Of a stretch of 14,745 nt of DNA, positions 8,287 through 14,745 are shown one piece after another. A model generated the notes under the pieces. That model searched no databases, had not been told where the DNA came from, and was given only the letters and a program-made list of their open reading frames with translations. Each line of letters starts with the position of its first letter. The stretch's first letter is position 1. This DNA is from Glaciecola sp. UBA983. GTDB lineage: Bacteria; Pseudomonadota; Gammaproteobacteria; Enterobacterales; Alteromonadaceae. Both the position numbers and the translations under genes were made by a program. The stretch lies in assembly GCA_002292215.1 (NCBI GenBank), contig DBBN01000001.1:1-14745 (forward strand). The letters run 5' to 3'.

Positions 8287-8352
8287 TAGCATCACAAGTG
8301 GTTGGTTTAACACATATATAAATAGAATACGTGACAATGCCCTGTGATGCTA
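8287..8352 (-). promoter_or_regulatory. Nested inverted repeat in the rpoZ-spoT leader
   Basis: Perfect 10-base arms (TAGCATCACA at 8287-8296, TGTGATGCTA at 8343-8352) enclose 46 bases. Inside is a second stem, in RNA sense CACGTAT with ATATGTG (8327-8333 with 8311-8317), which pairs over seven positions including one G-U and has a 9-base loop. The outer stem runs from 11 bases after the rpoZ stop to one base before the spoT GTG start, replacing a Shine-Dalgarno sequence. I infer a translation-control or transcript-processing element for spoT; this is unproven. Confidence 0.45.
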
Positions 8353-8363
8353 GTGGTTTGGCG

Positions 8364-8633
8364 CTATTCGCTTAGAATATTTGCAACAGATGCGAACTCG
8401 GCGCGCTCTGCTTGATGCTGATCAGCAATTTCTGCTGCATCAAGAGTCTCAGCAGTGACTAAACCTAGTTCGATTTCACGCAACGCAACAACCGTTGGCT
8501 TATCATTACCCATGTCAACCATAGGTTCTTTACCACCAGTAGCGATTTGACGTGCACGTTTTGCGGCAACTAACACTAAATCAAAACGGTTACCAATTTG
8601 TTCAACAGCGTCTTCTACAGTTACGCGAGCCAT
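8364..8633 (-). CDS. rpoZ: RpoZ, RNA polymerase omega subunit
   Basis: Omega helps fold and recruit the beta' subunit of RNA polymerase and forms part of ppGpp binding site 1 in E. coli. At 89 residues it is close to the usual 91. The N-terminus [29 protein letters not shown] is the strongly conserved family signature, here with the omega helices at about residues 6-32 and [16 protein letters not shown] at 44-59. The C-terminal tail is the variable part. A strong Shine-Dalgarno sequence GGAGA lies 5 bases before the ATG. It follows gmk by 77 bases and precedes spoT, placing a subunit that senses ppGpp next to the enzyme that controls ppGpp. Confidence 0.97.
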   Translation of the reverse strand: MARVTVEDAVEQIGNRFDLVLVAAKRARQIATGGKEPMVDMGNDKPTVVALREIELGLVTAETLDAAEIADQHQAERAEFASVANILSE

Positions 8634-8710
8634 GACATTCTCCGAAAAGTGAGGTTTATATTCAAAAATGGGCGCAGATTGTACATCAAATACCCAATAA
8701 GTGATAGTAG

Positions 8711-9376
8711 TTATTTTAGCAGTGCATTGAGTAATGCATCATGGCGTAACATCTGATGGGCTTTGGTTTGGCGTTTATCTACAACAATGGCATAAAAGGC
8801 GGCCAAGGTTTGGGCAAAATCATCATTAATTAGGAGATAATCAAACTCCGTCGCATGTGACATTTCTGCTTTAGCATCGCGCATTCTTCGGGCAATGATC
8901 TCCTCTGAATCTTGACCACGACCGATTAGGCGTTGTTCTAATTCAGCCACACTCGGCGGCAAAATAAACACTAGCTGTGCGCTCGGGTATTGCGCTTTGA
9001 CTTGTCTTGCCCCTTGCCAATCAATATCCAAAAAGACATCGACACCTTGCTCTAAGGTATTTTCTATTGCTAAACGTGAGGTTCCATAATAATGATCAAA
9101 GACCTTAGCATGTTCAAAAAATGCGCCTTGTGCAATTAGTGCTTCAAATTCAGCATGCGTGACAAAATGATAATGTTCGCCATTGACTTCTCCCGGACGA
9201 GGCCCGCGCGTGGTATGTGAGATTGACACTTTTAACGGATTTTCATCAGTACTATGCGCTGCTAATAAGGCTTTAATCAAGCTGGATTTGCCTGCCCCAG
9301 ACGGTGCTGAGACAACAAACAAATGTCCCAAATGTTGGGTGCTAGACCGAGCACTGTAATTAGTAATATCCGGCAT
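8711..9376 (-). CDS. gmk: Gmk, guanylate kinase
   Basis: Gmk phosphorylates GMP or dGMP to GDP or dGDP with ATP, an essential step in GTP and hence ppGpp supply. The P-loop APSGAGKS is at residues 24-31. GMP-binding residues lie in [11 protein letters not shown] at 53-63 and EHYHFV, followed by the YYGTSR segment at 96-101, DIDWQGA at 117-123, and the lid region [13 protein letters not shown] at 153-165. At 221 residues it is about 14 longer than E. coli Gmk, all before the first core strand. The ATG at 9376 is supported by GAGGAA eight bases upstream, so the short N-terminal extension is probably real. It is the first gene of the minus-strand run and is divergent from cyaY. Confidence 0.97.
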   Translation of the reverse strand: MPDITNYSARSSTQHLGHLFVVSAPSGAGKSSLIKALLAAHSTDENPLKVSISHTTRGPRPGEVNGEHYHFVTHAEFEALIAQGAFFEHAKVFDHYYGTSRLAIENTLEQGVDVFLDIDWQGARQVKAQYPSAQLVFILPPSVAELEQRLIGRGQDSEEIIARRMRDAKAEMSHATEFDYLLINDDFAQTLAAFYAIVVDKRQTKAHQMLRHDALLNALLK

Positions 9377-9491
9377 GAAAAAATTTCCTCGTTATTTTAG
9401 CGCGTAAGAATAGATTGATTAAGGTAAACAATGGTAGCATAAACTATATTAATCCGTTATTTCTCCGCACATTATACAGGTAGATTTTTGC
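9377..9491. promoter_or_regulatory. Divergent gmk/cyaY promoter region
   Basis: This 115-base AT-rich gap must hold the promoters for the minus-strand gmk run and the plus-strand cyaY run. On the minus strand a consensus TATAAT lies at 9471-9476, which would give gmk a leader of about 88 bases; its -35 is not recognisable. On the plus strand TTAATC and TATACA (9473-9478), 18 bases apart, are a weak candidate for cyaY. The gmk Shine-Dalgarno sequence is at 9385-9390. No convincing operator or hairpin is seen. Confidence 0.35.
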
Positions 9492-9824
9492 ATGAGCTCA
9501 CAAATTACTGAAACTCAATACCACGAATTAGTCGATCAATTACTATTATCCATTGAAGAAGCACTCGATGATTTTGCCGTTGATATTGATACAGAAAGCG
9601 CTGAAGGCATTTTAACCTTAACGTTTGAAAATGGGTCTAAGATGGTACTCAACAAACAAGAACCATTATTACAACTTTGGGTAGCCACCAAATTTAATGG
9701 CCATCATTTCAACTATGAAGATGGTTTGTGGATTGATCAACGTGGTGCGGGTGAGTTTTGGGCATTTTTAGATGAAGCCATGACCGTACAAGCAGAACAA
9801 GCTGTCGTATTAGGAATCAAATAA
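9492..9824 (+). CDS. cyaY: CyaY, bacterial frataxin
   Basis: CyaY binds iron and modulates Fe-S cluster assembly by interacting with IscS. At 110 residues it is close to the usual length of about 106. The first helix carries the acidic iron-binding ridge (Glu22, Glu23, Asp26, Asp27, Asp31, Asp33). The conserved beta-sheet core follows, with FENGSKMVLNKQEPLLQLW at residues 45-63 and Trp80, then a C-terminal helix. The fit to E. coli CyaY is clear through the core. It heads a plus-strand run that continues through a hydrolase into hemCDXY, and the next gene starts 3 bases after its stop. An AGGT sequence lies about 10 bases before the ATG. Iron-linked regulation would make sense, but no Fur box is recognisable upstream. 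Confidence 0.95.
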   Translation: MSSQITETQYHELVDQLLLSIEEALDDFAVDIDTESAEGILTLTFENGSKMVLNKQEPLLQLWVATKFNGHHFNYEDGLWIDQRGAGEFWAFLDEAMTVQAEQAVVLGIK

Positions 9825-9827
9825 CTC

Positions 9828-10499
9828 ATGAGTGATTTAATTCCTAGTGTCGTGGTGGAAGCGAAAGCTGCGCACCGAGCAACAGTTATCTGGTTACATG
9901 GTTTAGGTGATTCGGGTGACGGTTTTGCCCCCATTGTTCCCGCTTTACAAATTCCAGATGCCCTTGGCGTTAAATTTATCTTTCCACATGCACCAGTGCG
10001 CGCAGTCACGATCAACAATGGCATGGCAATGCGTGCTTGGTATGATATCAAAAGCATGGATTTTAATTCTCGTGCAGACATCGATGGCGTGCTCGAATCC
10101 GTTGAATTAATTAAGGACTTAATCCAGTCTGAAATTGATGCCGGTATCGCGCCTCGTGATATCGTATTAGCAGGATTTTCTCAAGGTGGCGTTATCGCTT
10201 ATCATCTTGGCCTACGTTACCCTGAGGCATTAGCCGGCATTATGTGTCTATCTACTTATATGGCACAACCGGAAAGCTTAGCCGCTGAACATAGCGAAAT
10301 ATCGCGTATTGTTCCTTTGTTTATTGCTCACGGTACACATGATAATGTGGTACCGATCACTATGGGTAAAGCGGCGTATGCGCGCGTTAACGAGCTTGGA
10401 TACAATGCTAAATGGCATGAATACCCAATGGAACACAACGTGAGCCCTGAAGAAGTAAGTCACATTAGCCAATGGTTACAAAAAGTCTTAGCACCCTAA
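9828..10499 (+). CDS. Alpha/beta-hydrolase, carboxylesterase/acyl-protein thioesterase-like
   Basis: This 223-residue protein belongs to the phospholipase/carboxylesterase family (PF02230), which includes Pseudomonas carboxylesterase II and eukaryotic acyl-protein thioesterases. The oxyanion-hole motif WLHGLGDSGDGF is at residues 22-33, the nucleophile motif GFSQGG at 116-121 (Ser118), Asp172 in GTHDNVVP, and His203 in YPMEHNVSPEE. The catalytic triad is complete, so it should be an active serine esterase with short or medium acyl substrates. The natural substrate is unknown. No signal peptide is seen, suggesting a cytosolic enzyme. It starts 3 bases after the cyaY stop with AGGA only distantly upstream, so translation is probably coupled. 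It lies between cyaY and hemC, where E. coli has cyaA on the opposite strand. Confidence 0.9.
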   Translation: MSDLIPSVVVEAKAAHRATVIWLHGLGDSGDGFAPIVPALQIPDALGVKFIFPHAPVRAVTINNGMAMRAWYDIKSMDFNSRADIDGVLESVELIKDLIQSEIDAGIAPRDIVLAGFSQGGVIAYHLGLRYPEALAGIMCLSTYMAQPESLAAEHSEISRIVPLFIAHGTHDNVVPITMGKAAYARVNELGYNAKWHEYPMEHNVSPEEVSHISQWLQKVLAP

Positions 10500-10541
10500 A
10501 ACCAAATTAGAACACATTAGCAAAACGGAAATTTCTGATTT

Positions 10542-11519
10542 ATGACGACACCCATTACACAAGTAAATATCGCTACCCGCAAAAGCGCACTCGCCATGTG
10601 GCAAGCCGAATATGTACAAGCGAAGCTGAAGGCACATTATCCTGATTTGATCATCAACTTGGTGCCAATGAGCACTCAAGGTGATCGTATTTTAGATACG
10701 CCATTAGCAAAAATTGGTGGTAAAGGGTTGTTCATCAAAGAGCTCGAAGTCGCCATGCAAGAAGGGCGTGCTGACATTGCGGTACATTCAATGAAAGATG
10801 TTCCGGTTGAGTTTCCTGAAGGCTTTGGCTTGCATGTTATTTGCCCTCGTGAAAATCCGTTTGACGCGTTTGTCTCAAATACATACGAGTCGTTAGAAAC
10901 ATTACCTCAAGGCGCTGTCGTGGGGACTAGTTCATTACGCCGTCAAGCACAACTTCGCGCGCGTCGTCCAGATTTAACGATTAAAGATCTGCGCGGCAAC
11001 GTCAATACTCGTCTAGCGAAACTGGATGCAGGTGAATACGATGCCATTATTTTAGCGTGTGCAGGATTGATTCGTTTAGATATGGCAGACCGCATCCGTG
11101 CCGAACTCCCAGCGGTCGATAGTTTACCCGCCGTAGGTCAAGGTGCAGTCGGTATCGAATGTCGTAATGATAACGCTGAACTCATCGCGTTATTACAATG
11201 CTTAGCATGCCCAGAAACGACAATCCGTGTACTAGCTGAGCGAGCAATGAACGCCAAACTTCAAGGCGGTTGTCAGGTCCCAATTGGGAGTTATGCCACA
11301 TTAACGCCTGATGCCTCTGGTAACATTACCCTGCATTTATCCGGTCTGGTCGCTAAAGTTGATGGCACGCAATTGCTAGAATCAGATGAGAGTGTCATAT
11401 TAGAGCAAGATGCAGCCACGCAGGTGCAACAAGCTATTTCTCTAGGGCAGCATATTGCCCAACAACTCCTAGACCAAGGGGCGGGTGAAATTTTGGCTGC
11501 TGTTGAGTTAGGACAATAA
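10542..11519 (+). CDS. hemC: HemC, porphobilinogen deaminase (hydroxymethylbilane synthase)
   Basis: HemC condenses four porphobilinogen molecules into hydroxymethylbilane, the linear tetrapyrrole precursor of haem and sirohaem. Its 325 residues compare with 313 in E. coli. Key features are [13 protein letters not shown] at 10-22, the catalytic aspartate Asp86 in HSMKDVP, the arginine-rich substrate region [18 protein letters not shown] at 128-145, RGNVNTRL at 151-158, and Cys244 in QGGCQVPIG, which carries the covalent dipyrromethane cofactor. All expected catalytic residues are present. The ATG has GGAAA about 11 bases upstream; the start matches the family N-terminus within a few residues. 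It lies 42 bases after the hydrolase, with no strong promoter visible in that gap, and 3 bases before hemD. Confidence 0.98.
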   Translation: MTTPITQVNIATRKSALAMWQAEYVQAKLKAHYPDLIINLVPMSTQGDRILDTPLAKIGGKGLFIKELEVAMQEGRADIAVHSMKDVPVEFPEGFGLHVICPRENPFDAFVSNTYESLETLPQGAVVGTSSLRRQAQLRARRPDLTIKDLRGNVNTRLAKLDAGEYDAIILACAGLIRLDMADRIRAELPAVDSLPAVGQGAVGIECRNDNAELIALLQCLACPETTIRVLAERAMNAKLQGGCQVPIGSYATLTPDASGNITLHLSGLVAKVDGTQLLESDESVILEQDAATQVQQAISLGQHIAQQLLDQGAGEILAAVELGQ

Positions 11520-11522
11520 ACC

Positions 11523-12272
11523 ATGTGGCTGGTACTGCGCCCTGAACATAAAATACATCTTTCTCAAGATGCGTTTGCTCAGGCAGGTATAGACGTAATT
11601 GGTTTAGCGCTGCAAACTGTGTTACCCAAAGACAATGTACAAGAGATTGTTACCCAACAAGATTTTATCCATACTGATGTGATTATTTTCACCAGTCAAA
11701 TGGCGGCGCAACTGGCATTACCCTTTATTGGTGACCTACCCAATCATACCTACATATACGCAATCGGTAAGTCTACCTTTCAGACCTTAGCCCAATGGAC
11801 AGAACAATATCCTTTCTGGTGTAATAGTCATCAAATGATTGTGCCTCCTGTGGCGCAGCAGACGAGTGAAGGGATTTTACAATTGCCTTCACTGCAACAG
11901 TTAGCGGGTAAACGTGCGCTAATTATTAAAGGTGAAAGGGGGCGCAGTACGCTCACCGAGGCTATGACTGAACGTGGCGCTGAAGTCACGTCTTGCATGG
12001 TTTATGAGCGCAATGCATTAACCACACCAATTGCTACACAAGTGTGGGAATTGGACGATATACATGGGGTAGTGGTAACCAGTAACGAACAATTACAATT
12101 AGCGTATGATGTTTATCCACATTCTTGGCTATGTGAGCTAAAATGGATAGTAGTTAGTCCGCGTATTGCGCAATATGCGCATGCTTTAGGGATCCCCAAT
12201 CACAATATTACAGTAACACATGGTGCGGATGACGCAGCGCTGATAGAGCGTATTCAACAATTAATGGAGTAG
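11523..12272 (+). CDS. hemD: HemD, uroporphyrinogen-III synthase
   Basis: HemD closes hydroxymethylbilane with inversion of ring D to give uroporphyrinogen III. The family is very divergent in sequence, so the call rests on scattered motifs plus position. At 249 residues it matches E. coli HemD (246). Visible family features are IIFTSQMAAQ near 54-63, AIGKST at 80-85, SEGIL at 116-120, KGERGRSTLTE at 136-146, the conserved tyrosine in MVYER (Tyr161), VVVTSNEQL at 183-191, and WIVVSPRIA at 208-216. It lies 3 bases after hemC, with an AGGA sequence about 10 bases before its ATG, and 3 bases before hemX, so all are almost certainly co-transcribed. Confidence 0.94.
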   Translation: MWLVLRPEHKIHLSQDAFAQAGIDVIGLALQTVLPKDNVQEIVTQQDFIHTDVIIFTSQMAAQLALPFIGDLPNHTYIYAIGKSTFQTLAQWTEQYPFWCNSHQMIVPPVAQQTSEGILQLPSLQQLAGKRALIIKGERGRSTLTEAMTERGAEVTSCMVYERNALTTPIATQVWELDDIHGVVVTSNEQLQLAYDVYPHSWLCELKWIVVSPRIAQYAHALGIPNHNITVTHGADDAALIERIQQLME

Positions 12273-12275
12273 AGC

Positions 12276-13571
12276 ATGGCAGCAGATGCGACGGGTAACA
12301 ACACGGAAAAAAATGCGAATAAAGACGCAAATCAGGGCGCTGAGCAACACGATGATATTATTGAAGCGACAGTAGTCGAGAAATCCTCAGAAACCTCACA
12401 AGAAAGCGTTTCTGACACGACAACAGAGCAGACTCATGAGTCGGTTGCGGATGCGATTCCGACGACCACTTTTACTCAAGAAACCCAATCTCATAGTCAT
12501 AAAGGCGTCTGGGTTGTCAGTATTCTTAATTTTCTATTGATCATCATTTTGGCTGCCACCGCTTATTGGTACTTGCAGCAACAACAAAATACCACTATTC
12601 AAGCGAACCCTAAAGTCACAGCTCTAGAATCATCAATGACGAAGGTAAATAACCAGCTTGAGACATTGAATGCGGCACTCAACAGCAATAAGACCTTAAC
12701 CAATGATCAACAAACCTTACTGTTAGAGTTAGTTGAAACATCGTCTAAGCAAGTCATTACCTTAGATGATATCGCACAACGTGTACAATTAAATGAGCTA
12801 AAAAACGTAGGCTTAGCCCAGCGCATTGCGGATGTATCTGGCCGCCGCCCTTCTGATTGGTTATTGGCAGAAGCTGATTACTTGGTGAAGCTTGCAGGTA
12901 AAAAGCTATGGCTCGAAAACGATGTGAAAAGTGCGATTATGTTACTCAAATCTGCTGATGTGCGCATTAGTGATCTAGCAGATGCATCCTTATTACCGGT
13001 GCGCGCATTATTAGCCAAAGACATTCAAACATTACAACAAGTCAATCAAGTCGCAACCGAGTCGATTGCCTTATCTATTTCTGCGCTAATAGCTCAGGTG
13101 GATACCTTACCGCTAGATACGCTTAAATTACCGGATGCAGAAGTACCTGCTCAACAAGCGACAGTAAGTAATGACGTTAGTAATTGGCAAGAAAATTTAA
13201 AGGCCAGCTGGGACGCGATTGTCAGTGATTTTGTCACGGTTGAAAAACGCACTGCAGCAATCACTCCTTTTATGTCTGCTAAGCAACAATGGTTGGCTCG
13301 TGAACAATTAAAGTTTGCCCTATTAAACGCACAACAAGCCGTGATGCAAGGCCAAAGTACCCTATATAAGCAAGCGTTGCAGCAGAGTCTGGATATCGTC
13401 GTAGCACACTACCAGTTAGATAATGTGGGTATCGAAGCTTACATTAGTACGATTCAAGAGTTGGTAATGCTAGACACCTCACGTGAGTTACCAGCACAAT
13501 TAGACGCGCAACAGCCTCTAGGCGAGATCATTGAACAACGTATCCAAACCCTCTTTGCTGGAGGACGTTAA
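12276..13571 (+). CDS. hemX: HemX-like inner-membrane protein
   Basis: This 431-residue protein is a member of the HemX (DUF513) family found after hemD in gammaproteobacteria. Older records call it a uroporphyrinogen-III methyltransferase, but no SAM-binding motif is visible and no enzymatic role should be assumed. It has about 75 N-terminal residues rich in Asp, Glu, Ser, Thr and Asn, a single transmembrane helix at about 78-100 (VWVVSILNFLLIIILAATAY), a glutamine-rich coiled-coil-like stretch at about 101-165, and the family core DWLLAEADYLVKLAGKKLW. Topology is probably cytoplasmic N-terminus and periplasmic C-terminal domain. It is longer than E. coli HemX (393), mostly in the N-terminal tail. 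A Shine-Dalgarno GGAG overlapping the hemD stop supports this start. Confidence 0.92.
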   Translation: MAADATGNNTEKNANKDANQGAEQHDDIIEATVVEKSSETSQESVSDTTTEQTHESVADAIPTTTFTQETQSHSHKGVWVVSILNFLLIIILAATAYWYLQQQQNTTIQANPKVTALESSMTKVNNQLETLNAALNSNKTLTNDQQTLLLELVETSSKQVITLDDIAQRVQLNELKNVGLAQRIADVSGRRPSDWLLAEADYLVKLAGKKLWLENDVKSAIMLLKSADVRISDLADASLLPVRALLAKDIQTLQQVNQVATESIALSISALIAQVDTLPLDTLKLPDAEVPAQQATVSNDVSNWQENLKASWDAIVSDFVTVEKRTAAITPFMSAKQQWLAREQLKFALLNAQQAVMQGQSTLYKQALQQSLDIVVAHYQLDNVGIEAYISTIQELVMLDTSRELPAQLDAQQPLGEIIEQRIQTLFAGGR

Positions 13572-13573
13572 GC

Positions 13574-14737
13574 ATGATCAGAGTCATATTATTATTGATA
13601 TTTTTAGTCGTAGGGCTAATTGTAGGTCCTAATTTGGTTGGCGAAAAAGGCTATGTCTTAATCGCACTAAAAAATACCACGATTGAAATGAGTGTTATCA
13701 GCTTAGGTATTATGGTGTTTGTGGCGGTAATTGGCTTTTTGGTGCTCGAATGGGCAATTAAACGGATTGTTGGAGCGGTGACCGGATCACGCCATTGGCT
13801 TGGCGGTTGGGGCGAACGTCGGCGTCAGCGCTTCTTTACTACAGGCATGCAAGCCTTAGCGGAAGGTGATTTAGGCGTTGCTCAAAAATTCTTAGGCAAA
13901 ACGACTAATGCTAACTTTGATGGTTTAAATTTATTGGCCTTGGCTGATGTGGAAGCAAAACAAGGTAATACGGTCAAAGCCCTCGGTTATTGGCAACAAG
14001 CCTCGCTAATCAAAGGCAGTGAACTCGCCGCGAAGCTCAACATGGCGCGTTTTGAAATTGGACAAAACAATGGTGTTGAAGCCCTAGCGATTATTGAATC
14101 ATTATCAATGCAACAAAAACAAAAACCTAACGTCATTGAAATCTGGGCTGGCGCATTGGCGGCGGCAGGTGAATGGCATGCATTACGCGAACGCTTAGCG
14201 GGTGGCTGGAAAAAACCATTAGGCGAACGTTATAGCCATTGGTCAGAGCTCGCCTCACAAGCTGATTTTGCCGCTATTGCTAATACTTCTGGTGCGAATG
14301 AACTGATCCAAGAATGGCACAAACTTCCGCGTGGCTACAAAAAAGATATCGCGCATCAAAAAGCCTATATCGAGCAGCTGATTAATCAAGGGATGCATCA
14401 AGAAGCAGAAAAAGCCTTGGTAACTGCACAAAAATCAGGACCTCACGATACGTTGTTGCCTCTATTTAAATCATTGCAATTGCCCAAACCTATCGCATCG
14501 ATCAAATTGATTGAAAAGTGGATCAAAAAAGATATGCAAAATGCTGTGTTATATTCCACCCTCGCCCATGTTGCCTTTCACTCTGGAGATGAAATATTAG
14601 CAGAAAAGGCATTACAACAAGCGCTAGAGTTGGATAGAAGACAAGAAGATATCTTGTTATTAGCTGAAATTAAAGCCCAACAGGCAAACTCTGATGAAGC
14701 ATTGGCATTGTATAAACAAGGGCTGAGCGCCAGTTAA
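13574..14737 (+). CDS. hemY: HemY, TPR-containing inner-membrane protein of the hem cluster
   Basis: This 387-residue protein is the gammaproteobacterial HemY, usually about 398 residues, and is not the unrelated protoporphyrinogen oxidase also called HemY in Bacillus. The N-terminal domain has two transmembrane helices at about residues 3-20 and 41-60 around a short periplasmic loop (GEKGYVLIALKNTTIEMS). After a basic stretch (GERRRQRFF at 80-88) there is a cytoplasmic helical-repeat region with TPR-like units such as GMQALAEGDLGVAQKFL at 91-107 and LAHVAFHSGDEILAEKALQQALEL near the end. Its molecular function is not well established; a link to late haem synthesis is inferred from its constant position after hemX. 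GGAGGA lies 8 bases before the ATG. It is intact and ends 8 bases before the window edge. Confidence 0.95.
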   Translation: MIRVILLLIFLVVGLIVGPNLVGEKGYVLIALKNTTIEMSVISLGIMVFVAVIGFLVLEWAIKRIVGAVTGSRHWLGGWGERRRQRFFTTGMQALAEGDLGVAQKFLGKTTNANFDGLNLLALADVEAKQGNTVKALGYWQQASLIKGSELAAKLNMARFEIGQNNGVEALAIIESLSMQQKQKPNVIEIWAGALAAAGEWHALRERLAGGWKKPLGERYSHWSELASQADFAAIANTSGANELIQEWHKLPRGYKKDIAHQKAYIEQLINQGMHQEAEKALVTAQKSGPHDTLLPLFKSLQLPKPIASIKLIEKWIKKDMQNAVLYSTLAHVAFHSGDEILAEKALQQALELDRRQEDILLLAEIKAQQANSDEALALYKQGLSAS

Positions 14738-14745
14738 GCGCACGC

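Noticed and set aside
8313..8337. Possible spoT promoter, TTGTCA with TATATA/TATATG on the minus strand
   Set aside because: The spacing is only 11 to 13 bases, too short for a sigma-70 promoter; at 17 bases the sequence is TGTGTT.
8287..8352. TGTGA/TCACA half-sites in the spoT leader as a CRP site
   Set aside because: The half-sites are in the order TCACA...TGTGA and 46 bases apart, not TGTGA-N6-TCACA.
8655..8660. TATAAA on the minus strand upstream of rpoZ as a -10
   Set aside because: No acceptable -35 lies 16-18 bases upstream; the nearest match (TGTACA) is 19 bases away.
8710..9401. 11-base direct repeat GTTATTTTAGC at 8710-8720 and 9391-9401 flanking gmk, as a possible mobile-element scar
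   Set aside because: Matches of this length are expected many times by chance in a window this size, and gmk is a normal resident gene here.
12276..13571. hemX product as a uroporphyrinogen-III C-methyltransferase
   Set aside because: No SAM-binding or CysG-like motif is present; it is a single-pass membrane protein with a coiled-coil-like region.

Overview
The window is a block of chromosomal housekeeping genes from a gammaproteobacterium. Evidence for this is the close protein similarity to Escherichia coli counterparts (SpoT, RpoZ, Gmk, CyaY, HemC, TldD/PmbA), the hemC-hemD-hemX-hemY cluster and the gmk-rpoZ-spoT cluster. The DNA is moderately AT-rich by eye, with frequent TTA leucine codons. 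A marine Alteromonadales- or Vibrionales-like bacterium would fit, but I cannot assign a genus. I see no tRNA, rRNA, insertion sequence, prophage, CRISPR array or other mobile element. Genes are tightly packed and no gap exceeds about 115 bases.

Layout. (1) Positions 2-2765: the 3' part of tldD (+), darP/yjgA (-) and pmbA/tldE (+). The two subunits of the TldD/PmbA zinc protease flank a ribosome-assembly gene on the opposite strand. A hairpin lies in the convergent tldD/darP gap, and darP has an extended -10 promoter element. (2) Positions 2803-9376, all minus strand and read right to left: gmk, rpoZ, spoT, ridA, recG, rsmJ. This is probably one transcription unit joining GMP phosphorylation, an RNA polymerase subunit, (p)ppGpp turnover, enamine/imine detoxification, replication-fork rescue and 16S rRNA methylation. 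recG and rsmJ overlap by 8 bases. The rpoZ-spoT gap carries a nested inverted repeat that ends one base before a GTG spoT start with no Shine-Dalgarno sequence. (3) Positions 9492-14737, all plus strand: cyaY (frataxin), an alpha/beta hydrolase, then hemC, hemD, hemX and hemY. This joins iron handling to the middle steps of haem synthesis.

No previously undescribed multi-gene system is visible. The best leads are the rpoZ-spoT leader structure, the esterase gene occupying the slot that cyaA holds between cyaY and hemC in E. coli, and the interleaved tldD/darP/pmbA arrangement. All rest on reading the sequence and on recalled family knowledge; no alignment or folding program was run.
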